From: an uncultured Flavobacteriaceae bacterium
Lineage (GTDB): Bacteria > Bacteroidota > Bacteroidia > Flavobacteriales > Flavobacteriaceae
NCBI GenBank assembly: GCA_913030895.1
Contig: CAJWGK010000007.1
Coordinates: forward strand, 1-50,223
Direction of reading: 5' to 3'
DNA length: 50,223 nucleotides
Position 1 is the stretch's first letter. Every line of letters begins with the position of its first letter. This document shows positions 8,065 to 18,264 of the stretch, piece by piece. The position numbers and the translations under genes are program-made. The notes under the pieces were generated by a model. That model was given only the letters and a program-made list of their open reading frames with translations, had not been told where the DNA came from and ran no database searches.

Positions 8065-9906
8065 ATGGAAAAAACCCTCAGAAAAATAATGAATCGCTCT
8101 TATTTGATAGCATTTTCGCTCTTGATTTTCTCAATGCTATTGATTGGTAAGCTATTTCATTTGCAGTTTGCTCAGGGGGATAAGTATAAGGCGCTGGCTT
8201 CAAAACGAACACTCAAAAATGATATACTTCAACCTGGCAGGGGAAATATCTATTCCGATGACGGAAGTATAATGGCAACATCTGTCTCACGTTACGAGAT
8301 TCGTTGGGACGCAGCTGTACCTTCTAAAACAGCTTATCAGTCCATTAAAGTTGAATTAGCTCAGGGGTTAGCAGCTATTATAGATGCTAATGAGAACGAT
8401 ATTTTGAGAAAGCTAGATAGGGCGGTAAATAGAAAAAACAGGTATTTATTAATTGCTAAGGGTTTAACGTTTTCACAGCAAAAAAAGATCAAAAAACTTC
8501 CGCTTTTCAACCTCTCATCTCACAAAGGAGGACTGATTATCGAACAAAATATAGTCAGAGAACACCCACTAGGAAAAATTGCGGAACGAACCATTGGATA
8601 TGAAATGCAAGACAAACAAGGTAAATTTCTCAGAGTAGGATTGGAAGGAGCGTTTAGTGAATATCTCAAAGGTGAGGAAGGTAGAAGGTTAAAGCAAAAA
8701 ATTGCTGGAGGACAGTGGAAACCTATTAGTGATAACAATGAAAAAGAACCTACAGAGGGCTTTGATATTCACACCACGATCAATGTAAATATCCAGGATA
8801 TCGCACATGCTGCTTTATTAGAGCAGTTGGATAAGTTTGAAGCTGATCATGGTTGTGTGGTAGTGATGGAAACCAACTCGGGAAAAGTAAAGGCCATTGC
8901 AAATCTAGGAAGGACTGAAGTAGGAACTTATTACGAAAGACTCAACTATGCAGTTGGGGAAGCACATGAGCCTGGATCAACGTTTAAGTTAATCGCCATG
9001 ATTGCCGCTTTAGAGGATAAAGTCATTGATGAAAATACTTTAATTAAAACTGGAGATGGGGAACTAACCTTTTATGGAAAGTATAAAGTAAGAGACTCTA
9101 AGAAGGGCGGGTATGGAACAATTCCTGCAAGTAAAGTCCTAGAAGTTTCCTCCAATACAGGCATTGTTAAAATTATTCACGATAACTACAAGACCAACCC
9201 TAAAAAATTTGTTGATCGTCTATACAATATGGGGATAAATAAACCCATTGGATTGCCTATTAAAGGAGAGGGAATCCCCAAAATACCTTACCCAAATGAT
9301 GCTGACTGGGATGGACTTGATTTGCCTTGGATGGCTTACGGTTATGGTGTGGCGATGACTCCATTGCAAACATTGGCGTTCTATAATGCAGTTGCCAATA
9401 ATGGGGAATTGGTTAAGCCGAGATTTATCGAAAAAATCGGGGTCATTGGAGAGCGCCCCCATCAAGAGTTTGGAAGAGAGATTATAAACCCCTCGATTTG
9501 TTCCCAATCCACAATTGAGAAAGTCAAAAACATGATGTTTAATGTGGTGGATAAAAAATGGGGTACTGCTCATAATATAAAAGACAAGGACTTTACAATT
9601 GCTGGAAAGACAGGTACTTGTCAGGTAGATTACAATAGAGAAGGAAAAGAGGTACAGTATATATCTAGCTTTGTAGGTTATTTTCCTGTCGAAAAACCTG
9701 AATATTCATGTATTGTCGTGATTCATCGACCAAATAAAAGATTGGGTTATTACGGCTCTACAGTTGCAGCACCAGTTTTTAAAAAGATTGCCAAAAAAAT
9801 TTATACCGCTACCCCAAAAAAGGTAGAGTTGAAGATGCAGGAAATAAAATCATTAGCCTCCGATCTAGCAGTAGTTAAAATGGAAACCAATAAAAAATCA
9901 CTTTAG
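8065..9906 (+). CDS. ftsI: Division-specific transpeptidase FtsI (PBP3), without a PASTA tail
   Basis: Cross-links septal peptidoglycan. It has an N-terminal membrane anchor (about residues 12-33), a dimerisation/pedestal domain (LQPGRGNIYSDDG, about 50-65) and a penicillin-binding transpeptidase domain with all three catalytic motifs: S305-T-F-K308, S362-S-N364 and K515-T-G517. The chain ends about 96 residues after KTG, which leaves the transpeptidase domain complete but no room for a C-terminal PASTA repeat, a domain found in a number of related Bacteroidota PBPs. It sits between ftsL and murE, as usual. Confidence 0.95.
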   Translation: MEKTLRKIMNRSYLIAFSLLIFSMLLIGKLFHLQFAQGDKYKALASKRTLKNDILQPGRGNIYSDDGSIMATSVSRYEIRWDAAVPSKTAYQSIKVELAQGLAAIIDANENDILRKLDRAVNRKNRYLLIAKGLTFSQQKKIKKLPLFNLSSHKGGLIIEQNIVREHPLGKIAERTIGYEMQDKQGKFLRVGLEGAFSEYLKGEEGRRLKQKIAGGQWKPISDNNEKEPTEGFDIHTTINVNIQDIAHAALLEQLDKFEADHGCVVVMETNSGKVKAIANLGRTEVGTYYERLNYAVGEAHEPGSTFKLIAMIAALEDKVIDENTLIKTGDGELTFYGKYKVRDSKKGGYGTIPASKVLEVSSNTGIVKIIHDNYKTNPKKFVDRLYNMGINKPIGLPIKGEGIPKIPYPNDADWDGLDLPWMAYGYGVAMTPLQTLAFYNAVANNGELVKPRFIEKIGVIGERPHQEFGREIINPSICSQSTIEKVKNMMFNVVDKKWGTAHNIKDKDFTIAGKTGTCQVDYNREGKEVQYISSFVGYFPVEKPEYSCIVVIHRPNKRLGYYGSTVAAPVFKKIAKKIYTATPKKVELKMQEIKSLASDLAVVKMETNKKSL

Positions 9907-9913
9907 TAAGACT

Positions 9914-11374
9914 TTGAAAAGCTTAAAAGAAATATTGTACAAAGTTGCCATAGAGGGAGTTTCAGGCTCCACAGATGGAGAAGTGACACACATTGCCATG
10001 GATTCAAGAGAAGTTAGCGATAAAGGGATGTTTGTGGCAATCAAGGGGACTGCAATGGATGGGCACGACTATATAGGTAAATCTATCGGGGCTGGAGCAA
10101 AATATATTGTTTGTGAACAGATTCCTGAAGTACTAAATAAAGCGGTGGTGTATATTCAGGTAGATGATTCTAGAGCCGCTCTGGGTTTTATTGCAGCCAA
10201 TTTTTATGACAATCCTTCTTCTAAACTAAATCTGGTTGGAATTACTGGAACTAATGGTAAAACAACCGTAGCAACCTTACTTTTTCAACTGTTAAACAAC
10301 CAAAAAAAGAAAGCAGGTTTAATTTCTACTCTTGCTATCCGTTACGATAAAAAAGAAATTGAATCTACTCACACCACCCCGAATCCCATTATCATTAATC
10401 AACACTTGCGAGCTATGGTTGATGCGGGGATTAGTTATTGTTTTATGGAAGTTTCCTCACATGGTATTGATCAAAAACGAATTACAGGATTAGATTTTAA
10501 AGGAGCAGTATTTACGAATTTGTCCCATGACCATCTCGATTACCACCAATCCTTTAAAAATTACAGAGACACTAAAAAACAGCTATTTGATAGACTGGAC
10601 GCCAATGCATTTGCATTAGTAAATGCTGATGATAAAAACGGTAAGGTTATGCTGCAGAACTGCAAGGCCAAAAAGCAAACTTACGCGCTACACCAGTATG
10701 CTGATTTTAAAGCACAGATTTTGGAGCATCAATTCAATGGTATGCTTTTAAAGATAAATCAAAACGAAATATGGACACAAGTCCTGGGTGAATTTAATGC
10801 CTATAATCTTTTGGCGGTTTTTGCAACTGCTCAACTTCTGGGAGAGGAGGAATGGTCAAGTTTGAAATCCATAAGTCAGTTGAAAAATGTACCTGGCAGA
10901 TTTCAAACTTACCAAACCCCCAATAGGATAATGGTCGTTGTTGATTATGCTCATACTCCGGATGCTTTAAAAAATGTACTGAATACCATAAATAAAATTA
11001 GAACTCAAAATGAGAGTTTGCTGACTGTAGTAGGATGTGGAGGCAATAGAGATCAGGATAAAAGACCCATGATGGGAAACACTGCTGCAAGATTAAGCTC
11101 TAAGGTAATATTCACCTCGGACAACCCAAGAGATGAAGATCCCGATCTTATTATAGAACAAATGAGCGCTGGGGTTGACCCCGTTGATTTCAAAAAAACC
11201 ATGAGTGTAACAAAGCGAAAGGAGGCAATCAAAGTTGCTTGTCAGATGTCAAACCCTGGCGATATTATTCTGATTGCAGGAAAAGGACACGAGAATTATC
11301 AAGAGATAATGGGAAAAAAACACCCGTTTAACGATTATAAAATTGCCAAAGAAATATTTTCCAAAATCCTGTAA
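9914..11374 (+). CDS. murE: UDP-MurNAc-tripeptide synthetase MurE
   Basis: Adds the third amino acid to UDP-MurNAc-L-Ala-D-Glu in the cytoplasm. In 486 residues it shows the ATP-binding loop GITGTNGKTT, the TTPNPI substrate segment, the SHDHLDYH motif and, at residues 403-406, DNPR. DNPR is the established marker for enzymes that add meso-diaminopimelate rather than lysine. The start is a TTG 7 bases after the ftsI stop; no ATG fits before the conserved region, and the resulting N-terminus (KSLKEILYKV) fits the family. Confidence 0.96.
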   Translation: MKSLKEILYKVAIEGVSGSTDGEVTHIAMDSREVSDKGMFVAIKGTAMDGHDYIGKSIGAGAKYIVCEQIPEVLNKAVVYIQVDDSRAALGFIAANFYDNPSSKLNLVGITGTNGKTTVATLLFQLLNNQKKKAGLISTLAIRYDKKEIESTHTTPNPIIINQHLRAMVDAGISYCFMEVSSHGIDQKRITGLDFKGAVFTNLSHDHLDYHQSFKNYRDTKKQLFDRLDANAFALVNADDKNGKVMLQNCKAKKQTYALHQYADFKAQILEHQFNGMLLKINQNEIWTQVLGEFNAYNLLAVFATAQLLGEEEWSSLKSISQLKNVPGRFQTYQTPNRIMVVVDYAHTPDALKNVLNTINKIRTQNESLLTVVGCGGNRDQDKRPMMGNTAARLSSKVIFTSDNPRDEDPDLIIEQMSAGVDPVDFKKTMSVTKRKEAIKVACQMSNPGDIILIAGKGHENYQEIMGKKHPFNDYKIAKEIFSKIL

Positions 11375-11377
11375 AAG

Positions 11378-12601
11378 ATGTTGTACTACCTATTTGAATT
11401 TATTGAGCAAAAATTTCAGTTTCCTGGAGCTACACTATTCCAATTTTTATCATTTAGAGCATCATTAGCAATCATCTTATCATTGCTTTTTTCACTATTG
11501 TTCGGTAAAAAAATAATTCAATTTTTAAAAGCTAAGCAAATTGGTGAATCGGTAAGAGACTTGGGACTACAGGGGCAAAATGAAAAAGCCGGAACCCCAA
11601 CTATGGGTGGAATCATCATTATTTTAGGAACACTTATACCAGTTTTTTTGGTGGCGAAATTGGATAATATTTACATCTTACTTCTAATTACCACCACCCT
11701 TTCAATGGGTACCATAGGCTTGGTAGATGATTACATTAAAATATTTAAAAAAGATAAACAAGGACTAAAAGGGTGGTTCAAAGTGATCGGTCAGCTGTTA
11801 CTTGGCACCTTTGTCGGGACAGTTTTATTTTTCCATCCTGAGGTAACTGTGAAAGAGGAAATCAGAACATTTGAAAATGGAAAACCGATTAATATTCAAG
11901 AAGTTTTTACCCCAGAAAAGAAATCTACATTAACTACTATTCCCATAATTAAAGACAATGCTTTTGATTATTCAGATTTTTTAACCTGGATATCACCTTC
12001 GATGGAAAAATATACTTGGATAATTTTTATACCCATGGTTATTTTCATCCTTATAGCAGTTTCTAATGGAGCCAATCTTACTGATGGAATTGACGGCCTA
12101 GCAGCAGGCTCGTCTGCCATTATGGTTTTAGCCCTTGGATTATTTGCGTGGGTCTCTGGGAACTTGATTTTCTCTGATTACCTAAATATCATGTATATAC
12201 CTAATGTGGGTGAGGTAGTGATTTTTGTAGCGGCATTTTCTGGTGCGCTCATTGGTTTTTTATGGTTCAATACTTACCCAGCCACAGTATTTATGGGAGA
12301 TACTGGTAGTCTGACAATTGGGGCGATAATCGCAGTTATCGCCTTGATTGTTAGAAAAGAATTATTAATACCCTTACTATGTGGGATCTTCTTAATTGAA
12401 AATCTATCAGTAGTACTTCAGGTAGGTTATTTCAAATATACGCGAAGAAAAACGGGCGTCGGAAAAAGAATTTTCAAAATGTCACCCTTACATCATCATT
12501 ACCAAAAATTGGGTTATCACGAAAGTAAAATTGTTACGCGTTTTTGGATCGTTGGAATTATACTCGCTGTACTATCCATTGTAACCTTAAAAATTAGATA
12601 G
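11378..12601 (+). CDS. mraY: Phospho-MurNAc-pentapeptide transferase MraY
   Basis: Integral membrane enzyme that moves phospho-MurNAc-pentapeptide onto undecaprenyl phosphate to form lipid I. The 407-residue protein has about ten hydrophobic helices and the family motifs [14 protein letters not shown] (Mg2+/substrate aspartates), [14 protein letters not shown] and the C-terminal [15 protein letters not shown] loop of roughly 70 residues near positions 145-215 ([17 protein letters not shown] region) is longer than in E. coli MraY, a feature I recall from other Bacteroidota. The stop TAG shares its last base with the murD GTG start. Confidence 0.96.
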   Translation: MLYYLFEFIEQKFQFPGATLFQFLSFRASLAIILSLLFSLLFGKKIIQFLKAKQIGESVRDLGLQGQNEKAGTPTMGGIIIILGTLIPVFLVAKLDNIYILLLITTTLSMGTIGLVDDYIKIFKKDKQGLKGWFKVIGQLLLGTFVGTVLFFHPEVTVKEEIRTFENGKPINIQEVFTPEKKSTLTTIPIIKDNAFDYSDFLTWISPSMEKYTWIIFIPMVIFILIAVSNGANLTDGIDGLAAGSSAIMVLALGLFAWVSGNLIFSDYLNIMYIPNVGEVVIFVAAFSGALIGFLWFNTYPATVFMGDTGSLTIGAIIAVIALIVRKELLIPLLCGIFLIENLSVVLQVGYFKYTRRKTGVGKRIFKMSPLHHHYQKLGYHESKIVTRFWIVGIILAVLSIVTLKIR

Positions 12602-13938
12602 TGAAAGAAAAGATTGTCATTTTGGGAGCTGGAGAAAGCGGAATAGGTACAGCAATTCTTGCTAAGAAACAGGGGTTTGAGGTTTTTGTTTCTGATCAGG
12701 GAGCCATTGCTGATAGCACCAAAGACAACTTTGATCAATTGGAAATTGATTGGGAAGAAAATACCCATACTATCTCTAAAATGGAGGGTGCGAATTATGT
12801 TATGAAAAGTCCAGGAATACCCTCTAATGTACCATTTATGGATGTGTTAAGAGATTTACAAATTCCCATAATATCAGAAATTGAATTCGCCTCAAAATAC
12901 ACTGATGCCACATTAATTGGCATTACGGGAAGCAATGGGAAAACGACAACTGCCATGTTGACCCATCATATTCTTAAATCAGCGGGATTTGATGTCGGAT
13001 TAGCGGGAAACATAGGCAATAGTTTTGCAAAGGAGGTCGCTGAAAAAAATCATAAATATTACGTCTTGGAAATAAGTAGTTTTCAATTGGATGACATAAT
13101 CAATTTTGCTCCTCAAATAGGTGTAATCACCAATATAACTTCAGACCACCTTGATCGATATGATTACGATTTTACCCAGTATCTAAAATCAAAATTACGA
13201 ATCAATCAAAACCAAACAAAAAGAGACTTTTTGCTATTCAACGCCGATGATCCAGAACTGAAAAACGCGATTGACCAAATTGATACTGAAGCTACCCTTC
13301 ATGGCTTTGGTTACAGTTCACAAAACATGAACATCACATACATGGAAAATGACCAAGTCGTTATTAAAACTAAAAAACAAAAGACTATGATTAACACAAT
13401 GGATTTTACTTTAAAAGGACGTCACAATCTTTTAAACGCAATGGCTGCAAGCACAGTGGCAGATCTGCTCGAAGTGAGTAAAGAGACCATTCGGGAAAGT
13501 CTATCAAATTTTAAAGGAGCCCCTCACCGGCTAGAACAGGTGTTAAAGATTCAGAAAATTAACTACATAAATGACTCAAAAGCAACCAATATCAATTCCG
13601 TTTATTTTGCGCTTGAGAGTATGAACTCACAAACGGTTTGGATTGTTGGTGGGGTTGATAAGGGAAATGATTATGAGGCTCTGTATCCTTTGGTTAGAGA
13701 AAAAGTCAAAGCCATTGTTTGTTTAGGGTTAGATAACCAAAAAATAATTGAATCCTTTCAGCCTATTGTAGATATTATCGTTGAGACTCAATCAATGAAA
13801 GAGGCTGTTTTGATAGCGCATAAGATTGCTGAAAAGAGTGAAAATGTATTACTGTCTCCTGCATGTGCAAGCTTTGATTTATTTGAAAACTATGAAGACA
13901 GAGGGAACCAGTTTAAACAAGCAGTAAGAGAATTATAA
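12601..13938 (+). CDS. murD: UDP-MurNAc-L-alanine:D-glutamate ligase MurD
   Basis: Adds D-glutamate to UDP-MurNAc-L-Ala. The 445-residue protein has an N-terminal Rossmann-like UDP-binding domain (VILGAGESGIGTA), the ATP loop GITGSNGKTTT, the central NITSDHLDRYD motif, and the C-terminal ligase block (APHRLEQV, NDSKATN). The start codon is GTG overlapping the mraY stop by one base (TAGTG), suggesting reinitiation. Confidence 0.96.
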   Translation: MKEKIVILGAGESGIGTAILAKKQGFEVFVSDQGAIADSTKDNFDQLEIDWEENTHTISKMEGANYVMKSPGIPSNVPFMDVLRDLQIPIISEIEFASKYTDATLIGITGSNGKTTTAMLTHHILKSAGFDVGLAGNIGNSFAKEVAEKNHKYYVLEISSFQLDDIINFAPQIGVITNITSDHLDRYDYDFTQYLKSKLRINQNQTKRDFLLFNADDPELKNAIDQIDTEATLHGFGYSSQNMNITYMENDQVVIKTKKQKTMINTMDFTLKGRHNLLNAMAASTVADLLEVSKETIRESLSNFKGAPHRLEQVLKIQKINYINDSKATNINSVYFALESMNSQTVWIVGGVDKGNDYEALYPLVREKVKAIVCLGLDNQKIIESFQPIVDIIVETQSMKEAVLIAHKIAEKSENVLLSPACASFDLFENYEDRGNQFKQAVREL

Positions 13939-13945
13939 TTTAAAA

Positions 13946-15151
13946 ATGGGAGAAAGTGTAAAAAATATTATTTCAGGTGACCGTGTCTTGTGGGTCGTAC
14001 TCACCTTACTATCCATATTCTCATTTCTGCCAGTTTTTAGTGCCAGTTCCAACTTAGCATATGTTGTTGGTCAAGGAACACCTTGGACTCACCTGTTCAA
14101 GCATTTTATTGTTATTTTATTTGGATTTGGATTGATGATCACCATCCATAAAGTTCCTTACCATTATTTTAAAGGGATTTCAATTCTTGCGCTTCCATTG
14201 ATTATTTTTTTGTTAATATACACTGCTTCCCAGGGCAACTTGATTGAAGGTGCCAACGCGAATCGATGGATTAAAATTCCATTTGTCGGGCTTAGTTTCC
14301 AAACCTCAAACCTAGCCTCGATCGTGCTCTTGACCTACGTAGCCCATTTGATGTCAAAAGAGCGTCCTAAACTTTACAGATTTAAAACCTCGATTATTCC
14401 TTTGTGGCTCCCAGTTTTTGCAGTAATACTTCTTATTATGCCAGCCAACCTTTCTACAGCAGCTTTGTTGTTTTTGATGGTATTGATTTTGGTATACTTA
14501 GGTGGTTATCCAACAAAATACCTTCTCAGTATGCTGGGTGTTGGTTTGGTCTTTGCATTAATATTTGTTCTTATGGCAAAAGCCTATCCAGATTTGGTTC
14601 CCAACAGGGTGGATACTTGGATTAATAGAATAGAAAATTTTAATGTTACAAACAATAATAGTGATGCGAATTATCAAATTGAAAGAGCTAAAACTGCTAT
14701 TGCCACAGGTGGTGTAGTAGGCGTAGGAGCAGGAAAAAGCGTGATGAAAAACTTTTTACCCCAAAGCTCCTCTGATTTTATTTATGCCATCATCGTTGAA
14801 GAATTTGGATTGATTGGCGGAATAGGTTTGATTATACTCTATTTACTCGTGCTTTTTAGAATAGTAGTTATTGCTAATAAATCCAACACTGTCTTTGGAA
14901 AATTGCTGGTTTTAGGATTGGGTTTCCCAATTATTATTCAGGCATTTGTCAATATGGGTGTTGCACTACAGGTGCTTCCCGTGACGGGGCAAACTTTACC
15001 TCTTATTAGTAGTGGAGGAACAGCAGCTTGGATGACTTGTATTGCTTTTGGAATCATTTTAAGCGTAAGTGCAAACCAAAATAAAGAACAGATCGATTTG
15101 GATCAAAACAACCAAGATAACCCAATAGCCATTTTAAGTGAAACCGAGTAG
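13946..15151 (+). CDS. ftsW: Septal peptidoglycan polymerase FtsW
   Basis: SEDS-family membrane glycosyltransferase that polymerises lipid II at the septum with its partner FtsI. The 401 residues are almost all transmembrane (about ten helices), with the conserved NRWIKIPFVGLSFQTSN loop, the PANLSTA segment and the C-terminal PLISSGGTAAW motif. A polar cytoplasmic tail rich in Q, N and D ends the protein. It overlaps murG by 14 bases. Confidence 0.95.
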   Translation: MGESVKNIISGDRVLWVVLTLLSIFSFLPVFSASSNLAYVVGQGTPWTHLFKHFIVILFGFGLMITIHKVPYHYFKGISILALPLIIFLLIYTASQGNLIEGANANRWIKIPFVGLSFQTSNLASIVLLTYVAHLMSKERPKLYRFKTSIIPLWLPVFAVILLIMPANLSTAALLFLMVLILVYLGGYPTKYLLSMLGVGLVFALIFVLMAKAYPDLVPNRVDTWINRIENFNVTNNNSDANYQIERAKTAIATGGVVGVGAGKSVMKNFLPQSSSDFIYAIIVEEFGLIGGIGLIILYLLVLFRIVVIANKSNTVFGKLLVLGLGFPIIIQAFVNMGVALQVLPVTGQTLPLISSGGTAAWMTCIAFGIILSVSANQNKEQIDLDQNNQDNPIAILSETE

Positions 15152-16220
15152 AATAATCATATCAGGAGGAGGAACAGGCGGACATTTGTTTCCCGCATTG
15201 GCTATAGCTGAAGAGCTTAAATTCCTTTATGCCGATGTTGATATACTTTTTGTAGGGGCACTGGGCAGAATCGAGATGACAAAAGTGCCTGCTGCGGGTT
15301 TTAAAATTATAGGTCTTTGGGTGGATGGACTGCAGCGAAAACTGACATTTAAAAACCTGATATTTCCTGTAAAGTTATTGTTTAGCCTGATCAAATCTTT
15401 ATTTATTGTGATTAGCTATCGACCTAATTTGGTTATAGGCACTGGAGGTTATGCTAGTGGGCCCTTGATTTTTGTTGCCAGTTTATTCAAGATTCCTTCA
15501 CTTATACAAGAGCAAAATTCTTATCCCGGAATCACTAATAAACTCTTATCGAAAAGGGTCAATACCATTGCAGTAGCTTATGAAGGGCTAGAACGATTTT
15601 TTCCAAAAGAAAAATTGGTTGTGACAGGCAACCCCATTCGAAAGTCAATTGGAAAAGGAGAAATTGATCCTATTGAAGCAAAAAATCTTTTTAAAATGAA
15701 TCCTAAAAAACAGACCTTGGTTGTACTTGGTGGAAGTTTAGGAGCTAGAAGAATAAATCAACTAATTGCTGAAAGGTTAGATTGGTTCAAATCATTGAAT
15801 ATACAAGTGATTTGGCAATGTGGTTCCTTGTACTATGATACGTATAAAAATTTGGCCACGAATGAAATAATAATTTCCGCTTTTATTAGTGAAATGGATC
15901 GGCTCTACGCTGCTGCTGATGTCATTATTTCAAGAGCCGGAGCAGCAACATTGTCTGAGCTATGTTGTGTAGCTAAACCAGCCCTTTTGATTCCTTCACC
16001 CAATGTTGCTGAAAATCATCAATTCCATAATGCTATGGCATTAGCTAAGCAAAATGCAGCAATCGTGGTAACTGAGAATAAATTAGCGACCGATTTTGAA
16101 AAAGCTTTCAACGCTTTGTTGGAGGAAAAAAAGCAAAAAGAAATTACTCAAAATTTGAGGCAAATGGCTAAGCCTAATGCAACAAAAGATATTGTTAACC
16201 TTGCTCAAGAACTGATGTAA
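15138..16220 (+). CDS. murG: Lipid II synthase MurG
   Basis: Inner-leaflet GT28 glycosyltransferase that adds GlcNAc to lipid I to make lipid II. The 360-residue protein begins with the diagnostic ISGGGTGGHLFPA loop, then GTGGYASGP and QEQNSYPG. The C-terminal domain has LGGSLGARRIN and SRAGAATLSELC. The start is GTG inside the ftsW 3' end. The stop is followed directly, with no spacer, by the murC ATG. Confidence 0.96.
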   Translation: MKPSRIIISGGGTGGHLFPALAIAEELKFLYADVDILFVGALGRIEMTKVPAAGFKIIGLWVDGLQRKLTFKNLIFPVKLLFSLIKSLFIVISYRPNLVIGTGGYASGPLIFVASLFKIPSLIQEQNSYPGITNKLLSKRVNTIAVAYEGLERFFPKEKLVVTGNPIRKSIGKGEIDPIEAKNLFKMNPKKQTLVVLGGSLGARRINQLIAERLDWFKSLNIQVIWQCGSLYYDTYKNLATNEIIISAFISEMDRLYAAADVIISRAGAATLSELCCVAKPALLIPSPNVAENHQFHNAMALAKQNAAIVVTENKLATDFEKAFNALLEEKKQKEITQNLRQMAKPNATKDIVNLAQELM

Positions 16221-17558
16221 ATGGATAATAGCGCAGTGAAATATTATTTTTTGGGGATTGGAGGAATCGGAATGTCTTCACTTGCAAAGTACCTTTTTGA
16301 CAAAGGACATCAGGTAATGGGGTATGACAAAACCCCTAGTACGATCACATCAATGTTGGCAGCTGCCGGAATATCAATCCTGTTTGAAGATAAAGTTGCT
16401 CTGATTCCAGAGGAATTTAATAATGATAATACTCAAGTTATTTATACCCCCGCGATACCCACCGATAATTTACAATTCAACCATTTTATTGAGCAAGGTT
16501 ATTTGATTAAGAAAAGAGCTGTTTTACTGGGTGAAATAACAAAGGAATCTACCGTTTTTGCAATCGCAGGAACTCACGGTAAAACGACTACAGCTTCATT
16601 TTTATCTCATCTTTTTGAGGCTGCAGAACTAAAATTCACCGCTTTTCTTGGAGGTGTATTAAATGCTGAAAAAAGTAACCTGATACAAAAAGGAACGGAG
16701 TATACCATAGTAGAAGCAGATGAATATGATCGCTCATTTTTGCAATTATTTCCTGACTATGGATGCATCACAGCAATGGATTCCGATCATTTAGATATCT
16801 ACGGTGATCAGGCTGAAATGGAAAAAGCTTACACTGAGTTTTCAAAAAAAGTTACTGAAAAACTAGTTGTAGCAGAAGGACTACCTCTTGATGGTCTCAA
16901 TTATGCTGTTGGGACTGAAGTAGAATATTTTGCTTCAAATATTAGAAAGGACTCTGGAGGTTATTACTTTGATTTTAATACCCCTGATCAAACTTTTAAA
17001 GAGGTTTACTTAAATGCAATAGGCAAGCACAATCTTTCCAATGCATTAGGGGCTGCAGCGCTTATGCATGCTGCAGGTTTGAATATTGAAAAGGCTTTAT
17101 ATGGTCTAGCTTATTTTAATGGAGTTAACAGAAGGATGGAGGTCTTCAAGCTTAACGAAAAAACCCTCATTGACGATTATGCTCATCATCCAGAGGAAAT
17201 TAAGGCTGTATTTGAGACCGTACAATCTTTTTTCAAAGGCAAAACAAATAAAGTTATTTTTCAGCCTCATCTATATTCTAGGACAAAAGATTTTATGGAC
17301 GATTTTGCTAAAATTTTGAGTCAATTTGATCAAGTTGTTTTAATGGATATTTATCCCGCTCGAGAACTTCCAATTCCTGGGATAACATCACAGGCATTAT
17401 TGGATAAAATTGACAATCCAAACAAGCGGCTTATTTCTGAGAAAAACTTCATTTCAACAGTCGAGGAGACAGGAGCAGATTTGATTGTGATTTTGGGAGC
17501 TGGAGACATTGGCGTAAAAGTACAGAAACTCAAAAATAAAGTTTTAAATGAAATTTAA
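16221..17558 (+). CDS. murC: UDP-MurNAc:L-alanine ligase MurC
   Basis: Adds L-alanine to UDP-MurNAc, the first amino-acid step of the peptide stem. The 445-residue protein has the N-terminal FLGIGGIGMSSLA nucleotide loop, the ATP loop GTHGKTTT, the VEADEYDRSFL motif and the C-terminal DDYAHHPEEI and QPHLYSRT blocks typical of MurC rather than Mpl. It abuts murG and overlaps ftsQ by 11 bases. Confidence 0.96.
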   Translation: MDNSAVKYYFLGIGGIGMSSLAKYLFDKGHQVMGYDKTPSTITSMLAAAGISILFEDKVALIPEEFNNDNTQVIYTPAIPTDNLQFNHFIEQGYLIKKRAVLLGEITKESTVFAIAGTHGKTTTASFLSHLFEAAELKFTAFLGGVLNAEKSNLIQKGTEYTIVEADEYDRSFLQLFPDYGCITAMDSDHLDIYGDQAEMEKAYTEFSKKVTEKLVVAEGLPLDGLNYAVGTEVEYFASNIRKDSGGYYFDFNTPDQTFKEVYLNAIGKHNLSNALGAAALMHAAGLNIEKALYGLAYFNGVNRRMEVFKLNEKTLIDDYAHHPEEIKAVFETVQSFFKGKTNKVIFQPHLYSRTKDFMDDFAKILSQFDQVVLMDIYPARELPIPGITSQALLDKIDNPNKRLISEKNFISTVEETGADLIVILGAGDIGVKVQKLKNKVLNEI

Positions 17559-18255
17559 AAATCATCTTTTTTTTGGACTAATATTCTCAATGCTGATCCT
17601 GCTATCAGCTTTTGCGTATCATAAAAATAACCAGCGTAAAATCGAACAAATAAATATTGATTTCAAGAATGATAGATCTAAGTTTCTAAGCCCTTCGGTC
17701 GTTAATAAATTGTTAATACAAATCAAAGGGGAGCTTCCGTGGGAGATCAAAGATAGTTTAGCTTTGAATATGCTTGAAACCTTTTTAGAAAATAATCCTT
17801 ACATACACAATGCTGAGATATTTTCTTTTCTGGACGGGACTTTAGGAGTAAATATTCAAGAGAAAAAGCCACTTGTTTGTGTTCAAGGAAAGACGGGTTA
17901 TTACATGGACGATTTTGGAAGTAAATTTCCAATTTCTAAGTCCTATAAACCTATAGTTCCAGTTTACGAGGGTGAACTTGAAGAACATCAAAAAAATGAA
18001 CTTTTGATGCTCATGAATGCCTTGAATCAAGACCCATTTTTCAAGAGAGAGTTGAAAACAATTTATCATAAATCAAACACCCTTTTTATAGGTTTGAAAT
18101 CTTATGATTTCGAAGTTGAAATGGGGAGTATTAATAAATTAAATGATAAGCTCGCGAGACTGAAGGTATTTTGCGCTTATCAGGACAATAATGAATTGAA
18201 AAAAAAATATAGACTGATCAGTCTAAAATTTAAAAATCAAATAGTTGGATCTTAA
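17548..18255 (+). CDS. ftsQ: Cell division protein FtsQ
   Basis: Bitopic divisome protein that links early and late assembly steps. The 235-residue product has a short cytoplasmic N-terminus, one transmembrane helix (about residues 7-25) and a periplasmic part that begins with a POTRA-like domain (INIDFKNDRSKFLSPS to about 110; the INxxLE-type region is NMLETFLENNPYIHNAEI). FtsQ is poorly conserved, so gene order (murC-ftsQ-ftsA) carries much of the weight. The start lies inside murC. Confidence 0.88.
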   Translation: MKFKNHLFFGLIFSMLILLSAFAYHKNNQRKIEQINIDFKNDRSKFLSPSVVNKLLIQIKGELPWEIKDSLALNMLETFLENNPYIHNAEIFSFLDGTLGVNIQEKKPLVCVQGKTGYYMDDFGSKFPISKSYKPIVPVYEGELEEHQKNELLMLMNALNQDPFFKRELKTIYHKSNTLFIGLKSYDFEVEMGSINKLNDKLARLKVFCAYQDNNELKKKYRLISLKFKNQIVGS

Positions 18256-18264
18256 GATAAATTT

